This document shows, in pieces, positions 14,534 through 16,948 of a stretch of DNA of 16,948 nt. The notes beneath the pieces are model-generated. The model was not told the DNA's origin, made no database searches, and was given only the letters and a program-made list of their open reading frames with translations. Within the stretch, counting starts at the first letter, position 1. The number at the start of each line of letters is the position of its first letter. The position numbers were made by a program, and so were the translations under genes. The stretch covers positions 8,928 through 25,875 of the forward strand of contig DKXC01000012.1 of assembly GCA_002492045.1 (NCBI GenBank), given 5' to 3'. Source of the stretch: Micrococcaceae bacterium UBA7136 (GTDB lineage Bacteria; Actinomycetota; Actinomycetes; Actinomycetales; Micrococcaceae).

Positions 14534-14611
14534 GCCCGCTAAAAACCCCGCCGACTCAAGAGTCAGCGGGGCCCTCGTTTAGCTTTGAAGGGCTAGAGGA
14601 AGACTAGTCCT
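14534..14611 (-). repeat. Copy 2 of the 79-bp direct repeat, native purA 3' end and terminator
   Basis: It contains the last three bases-plus codons of purA (stop at 14604-14606) and the downstream hairpin with its T-run on the minus strand. It is repeated 699 bp to the left, on the other side of hicAB. Confidence 0.85.
14540..14572 (-). terminator. Rho-independent terminator of purA
   Basis: On the minus strand CCCCGC-t-GACTC / (GA)GTC-g-GCGGGG forms the stem and TTTTT follows, about 30 bases after the purA stop codon. The hicA -35 element begins only about 14 bases beyond it, so hicAB is insulated from purA transcription. Confidence 0.85.
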
Positions 14612-15896
14612 CGTCAATCAGGTCGCGCACCACAATGGTCTGCTCACGGCCAGGGCCAACACCCACAGCCGAGATGCGGCAACCAGAAATCTCTTCCAGC
14701 TTCTCCAGGTACTTACGGGCATTCTCGGGCAGCTCGTCCAGGCTCTTAGCCTCGGTAATGTCCTCGGTCCAGCCGTCAAAGTACTCGTAAATAGGCTTAG
14801 CGTGGTGGAAATCAGACTGAGTCATGGGCATCTCGTCATGACGCACACCGTCCACGTCGTAGGCCACGCAAACCGGAATCTTCTCTAGACCGGTCAGAAC
14901 ATCCAGCTTAGTAATGAAAAGATCGGTGAAGCCGTTGATACGCACAGCCTGGCGGGCCAGCACCGCGTCATACCAGCCACAGCGGCGGGGACGGCCAGTG
15001 TTCACACCAAACTCGCCACCGGTGGTACGCAGGAACTCGCCCATCTCATCGAAAAGCTCGGTGGGGAAGGGGCCAGCGCCCACGCGGGTGGTGTAAGCCT
15101 TCTGAATACCAATCACCCGGGAGATGCGGGTGGGGCCAACACCAGAACCAACAGAGGCGCCACCAGCAGTGGGGTTAGAGGAGGTCACGAAGGGGTAGGT
15201 GCCGTGGTCAACGTCCAGGAAGGTAGCCTGGCCGCCCTCCATGAGCAGGGTCTTACCCTCGTCCAGGGCCTTGTTGAGCAGCTGGGTGGACTCCACAATC
15301 ATGGGAGCCAGGCGGTCGGCGAAGCCCATGAAATAGTCCACGATCTCGTCAACCTCAACGTGGCGGCGGTTGTAGACCTTGACCAGCAGTTCATTCTTCT
15401 GACGCAGGGCACCTTCCACCTTCTGGCGCAGGATGGACTCGTCCAGGATGTCCTGCACCCGGATGCCCAGGCGGCCTACCTTGTCCATGTAGGTGGGGCC
15501 GATGCCGCGGCCGGTGGTGCCAATAGCCCGCTTGCCCAGGAAGCGTTCGGTGACCTTGTCCATGGTCTGGTGGTAGGGGGCTACCAGGTGGGCGTTAGCT
15601 GAAATCTTGAGTTTAGAGGTGTCGGCACCGCGAGCTTCCAGGCCGTCAATCTCTTCAAAGAGGGCCTCGGGGTTGACGACCACGCCGTTACCAATAACGG
15701 GTACAGCGTTTTCTGAGAGGATGCCGGCCGGAAGGAGCTTAAGCTCGAACTTCTGGCCGTTGACGACGACAGTGTGGCCGGCGTTGTTGCCGCCGTTGGG
15801 CTTGACCACGTAGTCGACGCGGCCGCCCAGCAGGTCGGTTGCCTTACCCTTACCTTCGTCGCCCCATTGGGCGCCTACAATCACAATTGCTGGCAT
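14604..15896 (-). CDS. purA: Adenylosuccinate synthetase
   Basis: It joins IMP and aspartate using GTP to give adenylosuccinate, the first committed step from IMP to AMP. The 430 residues are full length. The N-terminal signature IVIVGAQWGDEGKGKATDLL carries the catalytic D13 and the P-loop-like GDEGKGK. H41 is in GGNNAGHTV. Further family signatures are TTGRGIGPTYMDK, GAGPFPTEL and GVNTGRPRRCGW, and the C-terminal GVGPGREQTI belongs to the guanine site. GGAG lies 9 bases before the ATG at 15896. The promoter is probably TTGCTA (16008-16003) and TACTGT (15985-15980). It is transcribed alone, with a terminator after it and a leftward terminator before its promoter. Confidence 0.97.
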   Translation of the reverse strand: MPAIVIVGAQWGDEGKGKATDLLGGRVDYVVKPNGGNNAGHTVVVNGQKFELKLLPAGILSENAVPVIGNGVVVNPEALFEEIDGLEARGADTSKLKISANAHLVAPYHQTMDKVTERFLGKRAIGTTGRGIGPTYMDKVGRLGIRVQDILDESILRQKVEGALRQKNELLVKVYNRRHVEVDEIVDYFMGFADRLAPMIVESTQLLNKALDEGKTLLMEGGQATFLDVDHGTYPFVTSSNPTAGGASVGSGVGPTRISRVIGIQKAYTTRVGAGPFPTELFDEMGEFLRTTGGEFGVNTGRPRRCGWYDAVLARQAVRINGFTDLFITKLDVLTGLEKIPVCVAYDVDGVRHDEMPMTQSDFHHAKPIYEYFDGWTEDITEAKSLDELPENARKYLEKLEEISGCRISAVGVGPGREQTIVVRDLIDED

Positions 15897-15979
15897 AAAA
15901 GTTTCTCCTGATTAGGGGTCACCTGCCGGGTTTCACGGCGGTGGGGTGGGCCTCCACCCTGGCCTAGCAGGCCGGGAGC

Positions 15980-16008
15980 ACAGTATCCACCACCCTTAAG
16001 GATAGCAA
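15980..16008 (-). promoter_or_regulatory. Probable purA promoter and structured leader
   Basis: On the minus strand TTGCTA (16008-16003), a 17-base spacer and TACTGT (15985-15980) fit an actinobacterial housekeeping promoter. The predicted leader of about 75 bases can form GGGTGG/CCACCC (15944-15949 with 15954-15959) and GGCC/GGCC (15961-15973) hairpins. I do not recognise a known riboswitch in it. Confidence 0.5.
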
Positions 16009-16059
16009 GAGCCGGGCCTGAGGGCAGGAGTCAGGGCAGGTTTCTGGACAATCAGACAA

Positions 16060-16096
16060 ACAAGAAAAGGGGCAGGTAGCTTGAGCTACCTGCCCC
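16060..16096 (-). terminator. Leftward rho-independent terminator upstream of purA, with no visible parent gene
   Basis: A perfect 12-bp stem (16069-16080 with 16085-16096) closes a TTGA loop. On the minus strand it runs into TTTTCTTGTTTG. It points toward purA, but no convincing leftward gene lies to its right before the AT-rich region. It may be the relic terminator of a displaced gene, and it insulates purA. Confidence 0.8.
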
Positions 16097-16386
16097 GGCG
16101 TCCCTATGGACTTCTACCCAACAGCCCTTTGAACTTGATGAATTCGCCTGAACCCACCTCATGCAACTTCTGAATCTATACAGAGTACGTCTTGTCGACA
16201 ATCAATCAGATTTATTATAGAATAATATAACATTACTTTCTTAATAAAATCAAGAAAGAAAAATATTATTTAACTCCACCGACTGGAGAATGGTGAAACA
16301 GGATGCCTTGGGAGGTTTATATTTTCGCATAAAATATTTGGTTAGTTGAAATTTAAGCTCCACCCTGCAAATTATGAGGTGTTGAT
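16097..16386. other. AT-rich gene-free region before the right-end membrane protein gene
   Basis: Composition shifts from GC-rich to strongly AT-rich at about 16195. It holds an inverted repeat CTTTCTT/AAGAAAG (16236-16242 and 16252-16258, 9-base loop). A plausible rightward promoter, TTGGGA (16308-16313), 16 bases, TAAAAT (16330-16335), lies upstream of the gene at 16387. No tRNA or known RNA was recognised. Confidence 0.45.
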
Positions 16387-16929
16387 TTGAAAAATATTGA
16401 ATCCTTCAGAAATCTAGCTTGGGTTCCTGCACAAATTCTATTTGCATCCTCCCTTTACTATTTCATATTCACTAAGTTATACTCAGCAGACCCCACTGGG
16501 AAATCTGCCGAAGCAATTTTTATTTTCTCTAACGTTCTTGTTGGTGAAAATGTTGACACACCTGGTAAGCTCCATACACTGCTTCTTGTAAACTCAGCAT
16601 TTATTTGGGTTATTTTATCCATCCTCATAACTGTAGCACTTACACTGGCGAGAAAAATTGATAATTTTGCACTAGGATTTCTAAAAGTGTTTACATTTCC
16701 AGTTAAGCTGTGGAACTCGTTTTTCATTCTCCTGAGAATTAATTACCTATTCATTCCCGCCCTCATGATCATAGCTGGAATAGCTATTTATATCACCCTA
16801 TCTGGAATGCCTGGAATTATTAAAATAATACCAATCATTACACCATTTGCTATTCTTTTATTTTTATTAATTCCAGCTTTATTTAAATTTACCAACATCA
16901 AGGGGACAAACCAATTCGGCAACTACTGA
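16387..16929 (+). CDS. Multi-helix membrane protein of unknown function, atypical AT-rich gene
   Basis: The 180-residue protein has hydrophobic segments at roughly residues 9-28, 64-88, 120-140 and 146-168, with a weaker one near 94-113, so four or five membrane helices. Loops carry few charged residues and there is no signal for an enzyme domain. The start is TTG at 16387, with GAGGTG (16376-16381) 5 bases before it, and a plausible promoter lies upstream. Codons end mostly in A or T, unlike every other gene in the window, which indicates recent transfer. I do not recognise the family. Short hydrophobic proteins in AT-rich islets can be immunity proteins or transport subunits, but nothing here decides. 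The gene ends 19 bases before the window edge, so partner genes may lie just outside. Confidence 0.65.
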   Translation: MKNIESFRNLAWVPAQILFASSLYYFIFTKLYSADPTGKSAEAIFIFSNVLVGENVDTPGKLHTLLLVNSAFIWVILSILITVALTLARKIDNFALGFLKVFTFPVKLWNSFFILLRINYLFIPALMIIAGIAIYITLSGMPGIIKIIPIITPFAILLFLLIPALFKFTNIKGTNQFGNY

Positions 16930-16948
16930 GGCTTATTCAAAAGTCCCA

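Noticed and set aside
16052..16162. Short leftward frame (36 codons) whose start faintly recalls DUF397 proteins (SSSSKGCWVEV)
   Set aside because: The second half is encoded by the terminator hairpin itself, there is no ribosome binding site, and the likeness is too short to trust.
16930..16939. The 10-mer GGCTTATTCA at the window end also occurs in the inverted repeat at 5471-5480
   Set aside because: A single shared 10-mer in 17 kb is close to chance, and the flanks do not match.

Overview
This GC-rich window looks like the chromosome of a Gram-positive actinobacterium. The family mix and codon style (C/G-ending third positions, TTG/GTG starts, apparent leaderless promoters) fit Micrococcaceae, and Rothia is my best guess; this rests on gene content, not on a search. 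A near-perfect parS site inside treR (9240-9253), with purA about 5 kb away, suggests the window lies in the origin-proximal part of the chromosome.

Layout, left to right. A DUF4143-type ATPase and a two-helix membrane protein form a tight pair (32-1558). A DedA membrane protein follows, ending in a strong terminator (1712-2390). A leftward gene encodes a protein with a complete C-terminal RNase HI active site and what looks like a second, degenerate RNase H-like domain at its N-terminus (2410-3606). A gene-free stretch of about 330 bp carries two copies of a 26-bp hairpin-forming repeat. Next come an AnsP-like amino acid permease (3943-5460), a long inverted repeat, ornithine cyclodeaminase (5630-6658) and a small three-helix membrane ORF. 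The branched-chain amino acid gene ilvD reads leftward (7040-8878), divergent from treR and treC, which handle trehalose-6-phosphate. Last in this part is a divergent TetR regulator / DHA2-type drug exporter pair with visible operators (11625-13817).

The most informative region is 13835-16929. A leftward hicA-hicB toxin-antitoxin pair sits directly downstream of purA between two nearly identical copies, about 79 bp each, of the purA terminator. The copy beyond hicB even resembles the last codons of purA. This looks like a small cassette inserted at, or excised through, the 3' end of purA. The hicA promoter carries a perfect 16-bp palindrome, the likely HicB operator, and appears to give a leaderless mRNA. 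On the other side of purA the sequence changes abruptly to AT-rich DNA carrying an unrecognised multi-helix membrane protein. A leftward terminator stranded between this DNA and purA hints that another gene once lay upstream.

Functional themes are amino acid metabolism (ansP, ocd, ilvD), purine synthesis (purA), trehalose use (treR, treC), drug export, and accessory genes at the edges (ATPase pair, hicAB, AT-rich islet). I see no rRNA, tRNA, CRISPR array, transposase or phage gene.
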